From: Collinsella aerofaciens
GTDB lineage: Bacteria; Actinomycetota; Coriobacteriia; Coriobacteriales; Coriobacteriaceae
Direction of reading: 5' to 3'
NCBI RefSeq assembly: GCF_015548375.1
Contig: NZ_JADMWW010000002.1
Location: forward strand, 124,001-188,000
DNA: 64,000 nucleotides
The first letter of the stretch is position 1. The number at the start of each line of letters is the position of its first letter. Below the pieces are notes generated by a model, which ran no database searches, had not been told where the DNA came from, and saw only the letters and a list, made by a program, of their open reading frames with translations. Below, piece by piece: positions 16,836-25,071 of the stretch. The translations under genes and the position numbers were made by a program.

Positions 16836-18254
16836 ATGGGCAACGTGAACAACATCCCGTTTCTCTGGGGTTCCGCCACGGCGTCTTATCAGTGCGAGGG
16901 TGCCTGGAACGAAGACGGCAAAGGCCTTGGCGAGTGGGATTTCTTTAACCACACAAGCAATAAGAACATCAACCATGTTGACGGTGATGTATCTTGCGAC
17001 TTCTACCATCGCTATGAAGAAGATATCCGCATGATGAAAGAAGGCGGACAAAACACCTATCGCTTCTCTCTTTCATGGAGTCGAATCATCCCCACGGGTA
17101 TCGGTGAAGTGAATGAAAAGGGTATCGATTTTTATAATCGGGTCATTGATTGCTGCCTCGAAAATGGCATAGAGCCCAACGTTACGCTGTTCCATTACGA
17201 TCTGCCATTCACGCTTGCTTGCAAAGGCGGATGGCTGAACAACGATATGGCAGAATGGTTCTGCAAATACGCCAAGATTTGCTTTGAGCGCTTTGGAGAC
17301 CGCGTCAAAATCTGGGCTACCGTTAACGAGCCGCATTTCTACAGCTACTGCGTAAACATGTTGGGCAACTATCCCCCCAATCGATCGCTCGACGTTCAGT
17401 CGTACATGCAGTTTCAGTACAACCTGATGCGCGCAAGCGCACTCGCAGTCCGAGCATATCGTCAAATGGGCTACGACGGCATCATCGGCGCCGTCCACGA
17501 TGGCGGCGTTGTCGAACTCGACCCGGCAACCGAGCACGCCGATGACGTATTTCGATACGCAGACTTTTTCGCCAATCGCATGATTCTGGCACCAGCACTT
17601 CAGGGTCAACTGCCGCCAGAAATGGACGAAATCCTTGAAAAACTTGGCGTCTCGCTCTATCGATCCCCAAATGACGTAGAAGAATTCAGAGACGGTAAAG
17701 TCGATTTTATTGGACTCAACGTGTATTGCCGAGAGTATGTAACCGACTGGCACGGTGGAGAGCTTGCCGTTTCGGCGAACAATAAGGGCGGTTCGAGCAA
17801 AAAGGTCGAAGGAAAATGCATTGCGCCCTTGTTTGAAAGCGCCCGCGACAGCAATGTTCCCCGCAATAAATGGGGCCGCGAAATACTCCCAAGTTGCATG
17901 TATTCAACCATCATGGATGTCCACGAGCGCTATGACGCGCCCCGCATCTTTATTACGGAAAACGGACATGGCGCCTATGAGCAACCAGACGCAGACGGAA
18001 TGATCCACGATGATGACCGCATCGAGCTTCTGGGCCAGTTCATCGAGCACATGATGAGGGCTAAGCGCGACGGCGCGCGCGTTGAGGGCTACTACCTCTG
18101 GTCGACGATGGATCTGTATAGCTGGATCAACGGCTACGAAAAACGATACGGACTTGTCCATATCGACTTCGAGAACAATCTGGAGCGCACCCCCAAAAAG
18201 AGCTGGTATTGGTACCGAGACCTTATCTCGAAGTATCAGGAGCAGGAAGGTTAG
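16836..18254 (+). CDS. Glycoside hydrolase family 1 beta-glucosidase / 6-phospho-beta-glucosidase
   Basis: A 472-aa cytoplasmic retaining glycosidase. The acid/base Glu is in TVNEPH (about residue 165) and the nucleophile in ITENGHG (about 375); the N terminus FLWGSATASYQCEGAW is typical GH1. Next to a PTS permease it probably cleaves 6-phospho-beta-glucosides such as phosphorylated cellobiose or arbutin, which is inference from context. ATG 16836 is chosen since GGAAAGGGG ends four bases before it; ATG 16818 and 16821 precede that site. The PTS gene follows after nine bases. Confidence 0.9.
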   Translation: MGNVNNIPFLWGSATASYQCEGAWNEDGKGLGEWDFFNHTSNKNINHVDGDVSCDFYHRYEEDIRMMKEGGQNTYRFSLSWSRIIPTGIGEVNEKGIDFYNRVIDCCLENGIEPNVTLFHYDLPFTLACKGGWLNNDMAEWFCKYAKICFERFGDRVKIWATVNEPHFYSYCVNMLGNYPPNRSLDVQSYMQFQYNLMRASALAVRAYRQMGYDGIIGAVHDGGVVELDPATEHADDVFRYADFFANRMILAPALQGQLPPEMDEILEKLGVSLYRSPNDVEEFRDGKVDFIGLNVYCREYVTDWHGGELAVSANNKGGSSKKVEGKCIAPLFESARDSNVPRNKWGREILPSCMYSTIMDVHERYDAPRIFITENGHGAYEQPDADGMIHDDDRIELLGQFIEHMMRAKRDGARVEGYYLWSTMDLYSWINGYEKRYGLVHIDFENNLERTPKKSWYWYRDLISKYQEQEG

Positions 18255-18263
18255 GAGAAAGAG

Positions 18264-19664
18264 ATGAAATATCAGGTAATGTCCGAAACAGTCCTAAAGG
18301 CTGTTGGCGGCAAAGAGAACATTACATCGGTAACTCATTGTGCGACGCGCCTTCGCATCGACGCACGAGACACCTCGATCATCGATCTCCAGCTCGCCAA
18401 ATCGGCTGACCAGGCGCTCGGGGCAGCAGTCAGCGGTGGCCAGCTTCAGGTGATCATCGGCCCCAACGTCACCGAGGCCTACAACGACTTCCTCGACTTC
18501 GCGGGAATCGAAGTCGGCGGTGGCACGGTTGCCGACGATGCCCAAACCGCCAAAGACCTTGCAGAAGGCATTAAAAGCGGTAACACCGCCATGGGCTTGA
18601 TTGAGAAATTCGGGAACGTCTCTGCACAGGTATTCATGCCCATCGTCCCGGCGCTCATCGTTGGCGGACTCATTCTTTCGATCAAGAATCTCCTGGTCAA
18701 TTATTGTGGATTGAGCACCGATAGCGGAACCGCCCAGGTTCTGCTGGCGATCTTCAGCGCCTCATTTAGCTTCCTGCCCGTTTACCTCGGCTATCAGCTC
18801 GCCGCCGTCATGAAGATGCAGCCTATCATGGGCGCACTGCTGGGCGCAATCATGATTAGCTCGTCTATTAGCGGTGCTGAGGGTCTCGACTTTCTTGGCA
18901 TCCCCATCCCGACGAATGACTACTCGAGCACGGTGGTGCCCATCGTACTGGGCGTTGTGTTCATGTACTTTGTTGATCACGGTCTTCAGAAAATCATCCC
19001 CGACATTACCAAACTGTTCTTGAAGCCGCTGCTCACCATGTTCATCGTCGTGCCTGTTGAGCTGATTATCCTCGGCCCCGCCGGCAGCATGATGGGCTAC
19101 GCGCTGAGTGATGCCGCCACGTGGCTCATGGATAACGTGGCATTTATCGCTACTCCAATCCTTGCAGCCCTTAACCCCTATTTTGTCATGCTCGGTCTTG
19201 ATAAGGCCTACATCGCGATCGAAGTTACGAGCTTGGCGCAGCTCGGCTGGGCGCCCATCATCTTTGGCTTCATCTCAAACCTCTGCATTGGCGGCACGAG
19301 TCTCGCCTTGGCAACTGCAATGAAAGGCAACAAGGAGAAGAGAGGTATGGTCACCACGGTTGCCGTCACCGCACTCTGTGGCGTAACTGAGCCCGCATTT
19401 TACGGCTGCCTCATCGAGCGTCCCCGCCTGCTTGTCGGCACAGCAATCGGCGCCCTCTGCGCGGGACTCCCTGCAGGCATCTTCGTCCTGAAGGAGTATG
19501 TTGCGGGAGCATGCCCCGGTCTTCTTTCTGCGCTGATCTTTATCGCTCCCGATGGATCCATGGGCAACTTCGTACTGGCGTGCGTTGTCGCCGTCATCGC
19601 CATCGTTGTCTCGTTCATCGCTGCACGCGTGATCATCAAGAAGAATCCCAACTATATTGAGTAG
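18264..19664 (+). CDS. PTS beta-glucoside-type EIIBC permease
   Basis: A 466-aa membrane transporter that imports and phosphorylates a sugar. The EIIB domain (residues 1-80) has the phosphocysteine C26 in VTHCATRLR; EIIC follows with about ten membrane segments (PALIVGGLILSIKNLLVNY, ITEP-like CGVTEPAFYGC, motif GGTSLA). There is no C-terminal EIIA: the protein ends KKNPNYIE. It must borrow an EIIA, for example a glucose-type one such as that at the window start. It is co-transcribed with the GH1 gene and presumably controlled by the divergent RpiR. Confidence 0.92.
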   Translation: MKYQVMSETVLKAVGGKENITSVTHCATRLRIDARDTSIIDLQLAKSADQALGAAVSGGQLQVIIGPNVTEAYNDFLDFAGIEVGGGTVADDAQTAKDLAEGIKSGNTAMGLIEKFGNVSAQVFMPIVPALIVGGLILSIKNLLVNYCGLSTDSGTAQVLLAIFSASFSFLPVYLGYQLAAVMKMQPIMGALLGAIMISSSISGAEGLDFLGIPIPTNDYSSTVVPIVLGVVFMYFVDHGLQKIIPDITKLFLKPLLTMFIVVPVELIILGPAGSMMGYALSDAATWLMDNVAFIATPILAALNPYFVMLGLDKAYIAIEVTSLAQLGWAPIIFGFISNLCIGGTSLALATAMKGNKEKRGMVTTVAVTALCGVTEPAFYGCLIERPRLLVGTAIGALCAGLPAGIFVLKEYVAGACPGLLSALIFIAPDGSMGNFVLACVVAVIAIVVSFIAARVIIKKNPNYIE

Positions 19665-19764
19665 ATGCCCGCTGCTTGCATTGGGGACATCCTCGGCAGA
19701 CCATTAGCAAGAACCCAAGAGTCCCTTAGGAGCTCGATTAATCCATTCGGATTCCTCAGGCACA

Positions 19765-19803
19765 AACGACCCCGATTCCACAATGAAATCGGGGTCGTTG
19801 TTT
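19765..19803 (+). terminator. Terminator of the GH1-PTS operon
   Basis: AACGACCCCGATT pairs perfectly with AATCGGGGTCGTT around nine bases, then GTTTC. It lies 100 bases after the PTS stop. Confidence 0.85.
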
Positions 19804-19855
19804 CTAAAGCCTTCGATAGACAATCGGTGTTTACCTTAGCTCCCTATCCAAGTTA

Positions 19856-19886
19856 ATTATCCACGCTCGTTCTCCGGTCGGAAGAT
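19856..19886 (+). repeat. Right copy of the direct repeat flanking the beta-glucoside cassette
   Basis: ATTATCCACGCTC then TTCTCCGGTCGGAAGA, related to 15806-15836. A shorter echo, AATCCACGCTCG, follows at about 19909. Confidence 0.55.
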
Positions 19887-19951
19887 TTTCTTCTCTCGCG
19901 TGTCCAGAAATCCACGCTCGAGCAGAACATCCAGGTCCGTACCCGCCCTTG

Positions 19952-20083
19952 TCTCGATCTGTAACAGCAAGAGGCCTATTCCGCTTCTACATGTTACAGA
20001 TCAAGATATTCCTAAAACACCCTAAGTTTCATCTCAATCTGTAACAGTTAGATGCCAAATATCGGTCTTGGTGTTACAGATTT
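19952..20083. repeat. Two tandem 80-bp units, each an inverted repeat of TCTGTAACA
   Basis: Unit 1: GATCTGTAACA (19956-19966) and TGTTACAGATC (19992-20002). Unit 2: AATCTGTAACA (20036-20046) and TGTTACAGATT (20072-20082). Both loops are 25 bases, both left arms are preceded by a CTC triplet, and the units are exactly 80 bases apart. The loops share no clear similarity, and the outer pair switched from G-C to A-T on both sides. No gene overlaps. The rest of 19887-20156 shows nothing else. Confidence 0.85.
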
Positions 20084-20156
20084 AGACAAACTGGAGGACG
20101 AGACAAACCAAAAACGGGATGGGCGCTAACCCGATGGCGCACCACCTAAATAGAAA

Positions 20157-20190
20157 CGGGCCCTGTCCCACAAGGGAACAGAGCCCGAAA
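20157..20190 (-). terminator. Terminator of tRNA-Thr(TGT)
   Basis: On the minus strand CGGGCTCTGTTCCC pairs with GGGACAGGGCCCG and is followed by TTTC. It lies just beyond the tRNA 3' end. Confidence 0.75.
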
Positions 20191-20196
20191 CTCTCA

Positions 20197-20271
20197 TGGA
20201 GCCAGTGACAGGAATCGAACCTGCAACCCACTGATTACAAATCAGTTGCGCTACCGTTGCGCCACACTGGC
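20197..20271 (-). tRNA. trnT: tRNA-Thr (TGT)
   Basis: Acceptor GCCAGTG pairs with CACTGGC, anticodon stem ACTGA/TCAGT with loop TTTGTAA (anticodon TGT), T arm AGGTTCGATTCCT, encoded CCA; 75 nt. Confidence 0.95.
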
Positions 20272-20424
20272 ACACTTGGCGCTTTCGCGCGAAGCCTGTT
20301 AAGAATAAAGGAATTGCGGACGGGGCGCAACAGGCCGCACGGCGTTATACAAATATGCAAAATCCAGCAACAACAGGTACCAGGCCCGTTCATTTCTGTC
20401 AGTTCGCCCTCAATCTTAAAACTA

Positions 20425-20484
20425 TTCGCCAGAACGAATAGTATTAATTACAATGGAATAGATAAAACTATTCGTTCTGGCGAA
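20425..20484 (+). promoter_or_regulatory. Operator/promoter of the HTH-HipA-like gene
   Basis: TTCGCCAGAACGAATAGT (20425-20442) and its exact reverse complement (20467-20484) flank a probable -10, TACAAT (20449-20454). A smaller palindrome, ACTATTCG..CGAATAGT, lies in the left arm. The left arm covers the -35 region and the right arm reaches the ribosome site GAAGGG. Binding by the gene's own HTH domain would block transcription; that is inferred. Confidence 0.75.
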
Positions 20485-20494
20485 GGGTTTCGCG

Positions 20495-21835
20495 ATGTTG
20501 ACCACGAAGGAAGCTGCAGAGCTACTCGACATCACCCCGCGCAGGGTGCAGGAGCTCATAAAAAACGGAGCACTTGAGGCCCGCAAAGCTTCTGGCGTGT
20601 GGCTCATCGACAAAGACAGCGTCGACACGCGACTCCGCTCCGTGACCAAAACGGGGGGACGTCCCCGCCGCGGCCACGGTAAGAGCGAGATCGCGTTCAC
20701 CCTCATGAACCGCACGTACGAAGTCGCTCAGCTGGTCTACAGCACATCGCGAAAAGACTTTACCCATATCGGCGCCGACATCGATTACACCCACGCGCCT
20801 ATTGGAGTACTTGGCCCCAATAGTCCCGTGTCGCTCGACTCTTTCCGCATTTGGTGGCGCGGCCGCGGTATCCCGCTCACACGCATTGGGCTAGCCTCCC
20901 TGCTTGCAGAAGCCGCAGTCGATGTTCCCGATGAACTCGTACAGCGAAATCTTGGCCTCTCCTTATCCGACCAGTATTGGATTAGGCCCCAAGACTCCGG
21001 TCTCACCTGGGAGGATATCAACTTCTTCAATAACGCCTTTGATGACGTCTCACTGTCCATTGCGCCCTTTGCCCCAGAGGGAAAAGCGGCTGCTGCAAAG
21101 CCCGATAACACCTCGGACGGCAATCTTCAAAAGTACTGGACGTGCGAGGGCGAGCGTCGAATTCTGCATAAGGCAGGAGCGCACCTGAACCAGGAACCTT
21201 ATAACGAGCTGGTGGCGACTGCACTTCACCGTCGCATCCTAAACGCCTGCGATTATGTGCCTTACTCGCTCGAGGGCACGGGCACTTCCGCCCTGAGCAT
21301 ATGCGATGTCTTCTTAACTGATGAAGAAGAGTATGTCCCTGCGTTCTATGTAAACCAGTACGCGAACGCAGATGAACGGCTAACCGACTACGAGCGATAT
21401 GTAGCAAACTGCGAGGAGCTCGGGGTGACAGGCGTCAAGGATGCCCTTGACCGCATGATCGTGTGCGACGACATCATCGCCAACTACGATCGTCATTGGC
21501 GTAACTTTGGCCTTGTGCGAAACGTAAACACGCTAGCCTGCAGACCTGCCCCTATCTTCGATTCGGGCTCATCACTCTGGTGCAACATATCACTAGAGGA
21601 GCTTAGGGCGGGAGAGCACAGTTTTACCAGCGCACAATTTCATTCAAGCCCCGCCAAACAAATGTTGCTCGTCGAGGACATGGGCTGGTTTGACGGCGAC
21701 AAACTCGAGAGTTTCGTTGACGAGGCAATCGAAATCCTATCCAAAAACGACGCTCTTACAGCGAGACTGCCTTATCTAAAAGAGGCGCTAACATGGCGCC
21801 TCGAAAGAATGATCGACATCGCTGAATGGAGTTAG
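20495..21835 (+). CDS. HTH domain fused to HipA/CtkA-like serine/threonine kinase
   Basis: A 446-aa protein. Residues 1-50 are an excisionase/MerR-type helix-turn-helix (MLTTKEAAELLDITPRRVQE). The C-terminal half carries the HipA-type kinase core: D332-x4-N337 in YDRHWRNFG, equivalent to HipA catalytic D309/N314, and D356 in PIFDSGSS for metal binding. No separate antitoxin gene is adjacent, so DNA binding and kinase lie in one chain. The promoter has a large palindromic operator, suggesting autoregulation. It may be a self-contained HipBA-like module or a regulatory kinase; toxicity is not shown by sequence. A GGAGTT..AACTCC hairpin at 21827-21860 lies at its end. Confidence 0.78.
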   Translation: MLTTKEAAELLDITPRRVQELIKNGALEARKASGVWLIDKDSVDTRLRSVTKTGGRPRRGHGKSEIAFTLMNRTYEVAQLVYSTSRKDFTHIGADIDYTHAPIGVLGPNSPVSLDSFRIWWRGRGIPLTRIGLASLLAEAAVDVPDELVQRNLGLSLSDQYWIRPQDSGLTWEDINFFNNAFDDVSLSIAPFAPEGKAAAAKPDNTSDGNLQKYWTCEGERRILHKAGAHLNQEPYNELVATALHRRILNACDYVPYSLEGTGTSALSICDVFLTDEEEYVPAFYVNQYANADERLTDYERYVANCEELGVTGVKDALDRMIVCDDIIANYDRHWRNFGLVRNVNTLACRPAPIFDSGSSLWCNISLEELRAGEHSFTSAQFHSSPAKQMLLVEDMGWFDGDKLESFVDEAIEILSKNDALTARLPYLKEALTWRLERMIDIAEWS

Positions 21836-21862
21836 CGAGACAGCATCGCCCCGCCAACTCCC

Positions 21863-22540
21863 CTACCTCCCGCGCAGAGCTTTGAGCTTGGCCAGGGCCT
21901 CGGGGCTTAGACGGCTGCCCAGGGTCATCTTGATCTGCGGGGCCTCCTCGGCCTCGTGCACGTCGTTGTCGATCTGTTTGATCTCGTCCACCAGCATACG
22001 GCTCGAGATGCGCGTGACGCCCTTGCCCATGACGACGGCCTGGATCGTGCCGTCGCTCGATACCACGGAGCACGCGCGGCCTTCCTCGCGCGCCTCGATG
22101 CAGAGCTTTTGCACCACGGTATCGGCAGAAACGCCCGTCGGCGAAAACTCGATGCGCACGCCGCGGGCCGGCAGGTTGGGGCGCTCGTTGGAGATATTGC
22201 CCGCGCCGTCGAACACGATCACGGCCTCGTAGCGGCCCTGGGCAAAGGCGGCGACGTCGTTGATGAGGGCGGTGCGTGCCATATCGTGAACGTCGCTGGA
22301 ATACGGATCGTCTGAATGGTCGTACACGAGCTTTTCGTAGCGCGGCGTGCAGTGGATCACGTTGTAGCCGTCGACCACCAGCAGCTCGGGCTTATTGGAG
22401 TGCACCGTCGAGACCGGGTCGGCGATGGCCTGCGCAAACGCATTGCCGCCCACGCCGTAGGTCGCGGCCGAAACAATCGGCTTGGCCGAGCCCTCGCCAA
22501 AGCGCTTGGCCTTGGACTTGGCACGGTTCTTTTTGGACAT
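21863..22540 (-). CDS. NYN/PIN-type endoribonuclease, YacP (Rae1) family
   Basis: A 225-aa protein with the NYN domain from about residue 50 (LLVVDGYNVIHC, EAVIVFDGAG, VVSSDGTIQAVV), the acidic residues needed for metal-dependent cleavage. In Bacillus the homologue Rae1 cuts mRNA in the ribosomal A site. The Lys-rich N terminus (MSKKNRAKSKAKRF) may aid RNA binding. It follows rlmB after three bases, the same order as in Bacillus (rlmB-yacP). Confidence 0.88.
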   Translation of the reverse strand: MSKKNRAKSKAKRFGEGSAKPIVSAATYGVGGNAFAQAIADPVSTVHSNKPELLVVDGYNVIHCTPRYEKLVYDHSDDPYSSDVHDMARTALINDVAAFAQGRYEAVIVFDGAGNISNERPNLPARGVRIEFSPTGVSADTVVQKLCIEAREEGRACSVVSSDGTIQAVVMGKGVTRISSRMLVDEIKQIDNDVHEAEEAPQIKMTLGSRLSPEALAKLKALRGR

Positions 22541-22543
22541 GCG

Positions 22544-23458
22544 CTACTCCTCCCCCATGAGCTCGCCGACGTTGCGGCGCAGCCACTCAAAGCACAGCGC
22601 CGTGGTCGCCTGGGCAACATTGAGACTCTCGGTCATGCCGCGCTGGGGAAGCTTGGTCAAAAAGTCGCATTTCTCGAGCACCAGGCGCGAGATGCCGTCG
22701 CCCTCGGAGCCCATGACGAGCGCCACGCGGCCCTCGAAGGGAGCATCCCAGCAGCTGCCCTCGGCGTGCTCGGAGGCGCCGCCCACCCAAAAACCAGCGG
22801 CCTTGAGGTCATCGAGTGCACGGGCAATATTGGGAACCTGCGCGATAGGCAGATGCATGACAGCGCCGGCCGAGGTCTTGTAGCTGCCCACGGTCACGCC
22901 GGCGGCACGCTTGTTGGCGATGACGACGCCGGCCGCGCCCACGACCTCGGCGGAGCGCACAATGGCGCCAAAGTTGCCGTCGTCGGTCACATGGTCGAGC
23001 ACGACGACAAGCGCCGGACCGTCGCCTGCGCGGTCGAGAATATCGGCGACATCAGCATAGGGGAAGTTGCCAACCTCGAGTGCGATGCCCTGATGAGCGC
23101 CATGGCTCGACAGTGCGTCGAGCTGCGCACGCGGCACATACTTAATGCGGACGCCCGCGGCGTTGAGGTCGTCGACCAGGCGCGACAAGGCGGCATCGCG
23201 CTCTCCACCCTCGACAATGAGCGCGCACTTGATGGGAAAACCAGTGCGTAGCGCCTCGGCGGCAGCACGACGACCTTCGATAAACTCGCCCTTGGGAGCC
23301 TGGACAGCGTCGCGGTTGCGATCGCGCTGCGGACGTGCGGCCTGGGCGCGATCGCGCTGGCCCTTGGGAGCGGCAGCGCGGTCATTGCGGCGAATCGGAC
23401 GCGAGCCAGAAGCAGCCTGCTTGCCGCCACGAGGCGCACGCTTGCGATTGTCGGCCAT
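22544..23458 (-). CDS. rlmB: 23S rRNA 2'-O-ribose methyltransferase, RlmB/TrmH family
   Basis: SpoU-family enzyme of 304 aa. Residues ~1-55 are an Arg/Ala/Gln-rich low-complexity extension, then a substrate-binding domain (GEFIEGRRAAAEALRTG) and the knotted methyltransferase domain with VVLDHVTDDGNFGAIVRSAE, ALVMGSEGDGISRLV and MTESLNVAQATTALCFE. RlmB methylates G2251 in E. coli; TrmH-family members can differ in target. AGGAGG lies seven bases before the ATG. Confidence 0.92.
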   Translation of the reverse strand: MADNRKRAPRGGKQAASGSRPIRRNDRAAAPKGQRDRAQAARPQRDRNRDAVQAPKGEFIEGRRAAAEALRTGFPIKCALIVEGGERDAALSRLVDDLNAAGVRIKYVPRAQLDALSSHGAHQGIALEVGNFPYADVADILDRAGDGPALVVVLDHVTDDGNFGAIVRSAEVVGAAGVVIANKRAAGVTVGSYKTSAGAVMHLPIAQVPNIARALDDLKAAGFWVGGASEHAEGSCWDAPFEGRVALVMGSEGDGISRLVLEKCDFLTKLPQRGMTESLNVAQATTALCFEWLRRNVGELMGEE

Positions 23459-23601
23459 AAAGCGGCCTCCTTAAATAGATAACGAACAAGAATCGACCGT
23501 CCGAGCCACGGCACCTTGCCTTTCAATCGTCAGGCATGACCACCAGGTCGATGCCCTCCTCTTTCAAGGCAATCCGCCGCACCTCGAACGGTCGACAAAT
23601 A

Positions 23602-25068
23602 CTAGAGGGTCTTAATACGGGTGCCCGCGGCCGTATCCTCAATGGTGAGGCCCAGGTCCTTGAGCTGATCGCGGATGGCGTCGGCCAGATCCCAGTTCTT
23701 GGCGGCACGGGCCTCGGCGCGGGCCTCGAGAATCTTGGCAGCAGCCTCGTCCACGTCGTCGCCCGTATAGGCAACCAAACCGGCGGCAACACCCAGCAGA
23801 CCCAGCGGCAGCTCCACCTTGGGCTCGGGAAGCTCGACGCCAAACGTATCGAGCAGCTCGGCCAGCGTATCGGCGGCAGCCAGGACTGCGGCCTTGTCGG
23901 CAGCATCGCCCGCCTGCTCCAGGTACTGGTTGCACTCGGTTACAAAGCCAAAGACAGCACCCATGGCACCGGCGGTGTTAAAGTCGTCGTCCATGCACTC
24001 CTTAAAGGTGGCACGGGTCTCGGCGGCCTTGGCGGCAAACGCCTCGGATGCTGCCTCATCGGCATCGGCCGTCGCATGGTTCGCGGCCCAGCGCAGGTTC
24101 TCGACCGTACCGGCGATACGCGTGAGCGAGTTCTCGGCACCCTCCAGGCGCTCCCAAGAAAAGTCGAGCGGCGAGCGATAGCTCGTCTGCAGCATCAGCA
24201 GGCGCAGGGCGGCAGCGGAGTGCTGCTCGAGGACCTCGGCCAGCGTAAAGAAGTTGCCGAGCGACTTGGACATCTTCTCGCCGTCTACCAGCAGCATGCC
24301 CGTGTGCATCCAGGTGTTGGAGAAGCCCTGGTGCCAGGCGCAGGTGGCCTGAGCGCACTCGTTCTCGTGATGCGGGAAGGCAAGGTCGGAGCCGCCGCCG
24401 TGGATGTCGATCGGAGTACCCAGGTAGCGATGCACCATGGCGGCGCACTCGGTGTGCCAACCAGGACGGCCCTCGCCCCAGGGGCTCGGCCAGCTGGGCT
24501 CGCCGGGCTTGGCGGCCTTCCACAGGGCAAAGTCGAGCGGATCGTTCTTGTCCTCGTTCTCCTCGATGCGCGCGCCAACCATAAGGTCGTCGATGTTGCG
24601 GCCCGAAACCTGACCATAGTTGGGATCGCTGCGCACGGCAAAGTACACATCGCCGTTATCGGCTGCGTAAGCGTGGCCCTGCTCGATAAGCGTCTTGATC
24701 ATGGCGATCATGGGGCCGATCTCCTTGGTGGCGCGGGGGCGCACATCGGGATCGAGCACGTTGGCAGCGCGCATGACGCCGATGAACTTGTCGGAGAACT
24801 CCGTCGCGACCTCGGCAGCCGTACGGCCCTGCTCGTTGGCGCGCTTGATGATCTTGTCATCGACATCGGTGAGGTTCTGGGCGAACGTGACCTCGTAGCC
24901 GCTCGCGATGAGCCAGCGACGAATCACGTCAAAGCTGATGAACGTGCGGGCATTGCCGATGTGGATGTTGTCGTAGACCGTGGGGCCGCACACGTACATG
25001 CGGACCTTGCCGGACTCGATGGGCTGGAACTCTTCCTTTTTATGGGTAGCGCTGTTATAGATACGCAT
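23602..25068 (-). CDS. cysS: cysteinyl-tRNA synthetase
   Basis: Class I synthetase of 488 aa. It shows the zinc Cys in MYVCGPTVYD, a HIGN signature (IHIGNARTF), KMSKSLGN, and the C-terminal DALR region ending DTAAGTRIKTL. It starts three bases after the ispF stop. The 143-bp gap to rlmB is where mrnC usually lies in Firmicutes; no intact gene is there, only a coding-like tail (see findings). Confidence 0.97.
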   Translation of the reverse strand: MRIYNSATHKKEEFQPIESGKVRMYVCGPTVYDNIHIGNARTFISFDVIRRWLIASGYEVTFAQNLTDVDDKIIKRANEQGRTAAEVATEFSDKFIGVMRAANVLDPDVRPRATKEIGPMIAMIKTLIEQGHAYAADNGDVYFAVRSDPNYGQVSGRNIDDLMVGARIEENEDKNDPLDFALWKAAKPGEPSWPSPWGEGRPGWHTECAAMVHRYLGTPIDIHGGGSDLAFPHHENECAQATCAWHQGFSNTWMHTGMLLVDGEKMSKSLGNFFTLAEVLEQHSAAALRLLMLQTSYRSPLDFSWERLEGAENSLTRIAGTVENLRWAANHATADADEAASEAFAAKAAETRATFKECMDDDFNTAGAMGAVFGFVTECNQYLEQAGDAADKAAVLAAADTLAELLDTFGVELPEPKVELPLGLLGVAAGLVAYTGDDVDEAAAKILEARAEARAAKNWDLADAIRDQLKDLGLTIEDTAAGTRIKTL

Positions 25069-25071
25069 TCG

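Noticed and set aside
15806-19868. TTATCCACG motifs resembling DnaA boxes
   Set aside because: They differ at the last base from TTATCCACA, are few, and there is no dnaA, dnaN or AT-rich unwinding region.
19952-20083. CRISPR array
   Set aside because: Only two units, repeats are internal inverted arms, and no cas genes are in the window.
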